A DNA stretch of 6,788 nucleotides. Source: an uncultured Bacteroidota bacterium. Its GTDB lineage: Bacteria; Bacteroidota; Bacteroidia; NS11-12g; UBA955. The notes beneath the pieces are model-generated. The model had not been told where the DNA came from. It worked only from the letters and a program-made list of their open reading frames with translations, and ran no database searches. How positions within the stretch are numbered: position 1 is the stretch's first letter; every line of letters begins with the position of its first letter. Shown one piece after another: positions 6,639 through 6,788 of the stretch. A program made the translations under genes and the position numbers. Location: positions 1 to 6,788 of the forward strand of contig CAIRMY010000008.1 of the NCBI GenBank assembly GCA_903879775.1, read 5' to 3'.

Positions 6639-6658
6639 TGGCGGTCTGGACGGGACTC
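6639..6658 (-). other. Truncated tRNA 3' end (probably tRNA-Asp): likely attachment-site core
   Basis: On the minus strand these 20 bases read as the 3' part of a tRNA: T-loop remainder GAGT (6658-6655), T-stem strand CCCGT (6654-6650), acceptor strand CCAGACC (6649-6643), discriminator G (6642) and encoded CCA (6641-6639). They match, from memory, the end of the Bacteroidota tRNA-Asp(GTC) gene, whose other acceptor strand is GGTCTGG. Homology stops inside the T-loop: the preceding bases are ACA rather than TTC. No D-arm, anticodon arm or 5' acceptor strand follows to the right. This is the usual footprint left when a tyrosine-recombinase element integrates into a tRNA 3' end. Confidence 0.75.
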
Positions 6659-6766
6659 TGTCTTTAAATATAACCGACTAATATATAATACTTTAAACAC
6701 CAAGAAGCTTTGTAACTCCCGTATTGCTAACTATTTCTTTAAAACAAAACTAACACAAAATTCATT

Positions 6767-6788
6767 ATGAAACAAGAACCAAATGACA
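6767..6788 (+). CDS. Possible start of a gene running off the right edge
   Basis: ATG at 6767 begins MKQEPND and is open to the window end, only seven codons. An A-rich leader precedes it (AACACAAAATTC), with no clear Shine-Dalgarno site. It lies about 110 bases inside the presumed element boundary, where integrative elements often carry an integrase or regulator gene. Identity cannot be judged. Confidence 0.3.

Noticed and set aside
6639..6720. A complete tRNA gene at the right end.
   Set aside because: Only the 3' 20 bases fit; no anticodon arm, D-arm or pairing 5' acceptor strand (GGTCTGG on the minus strand) is found to the right within the window.

Overview
The window is most likely from a member of the Bacteroidota, probably a free-living or gliding-type lineage. 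The evidence is low-GC DNA, two perfect matches to the Bacteroidota -7 promoter element TAnnTTTG, a secreted protein ending in a type IX secretion (T9SS) type B sorting domain, a 'DGC' adhesin-like Ig/PKD module array, and an ORF6N-domain protein of a kind common in this phylum. No genus can be named from the sequence alone.

Left part (1-4131, minus strand): one very large gene, open from its start codon to the window edge for 1377 codons with no in-frame stop. It encodes a thermolysin-like (M4) zinc metallopeptidase with signal peptide, FTP and PepSY propeptide, complete catalytic domain, a PKD domain, a CUB-like domain, seven ~80-residue disulfide-type Ig-like modules (the sixth SprB-like), and the first ~50 residues of a T9SS type B C-terminal domain. 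Only the last few dozen residues lie outside.

Centre (4132-5089): a short divergent promoter region in which both -7 boxes end only 5-7 bases before the start codons, so both messages are probably leaderless or nearly so. To the right, a GH73-type glucosaminidase (peptidoglycan hydrolase) and an unrecognised 95-residue protein form a two-gene operon closed by a strong intrinsic terminator.

Right part (5090-6788): a graveyard of mobile DNA. It holds a 40-codon stump of a phage-type AAA ATPase with a damaged Walker A motif; an intact ORF6N-domain protein with a PLD-like C-terminal domain on the minus strand; a decayed, internally deleted second copy of that ORF6N gene; and then a 20-base 3' end of a tRNA (best match tRNA-Asp) with its terminator. 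The last is the expected scar of tRNA-targeted integration. The geometry suggests that an integrated element begins at about 6659 and runs off the right edge, with the first few codons of a possible gene at 6767.

The two left genes act at the cell surface or outside the cell (protein degradation or adhesion, and wall cleavage). The right side looks like successive insertion and decay of phage or integrative elements. I see no CRISPR array, rRNA, complete tRNA or intact transposase.
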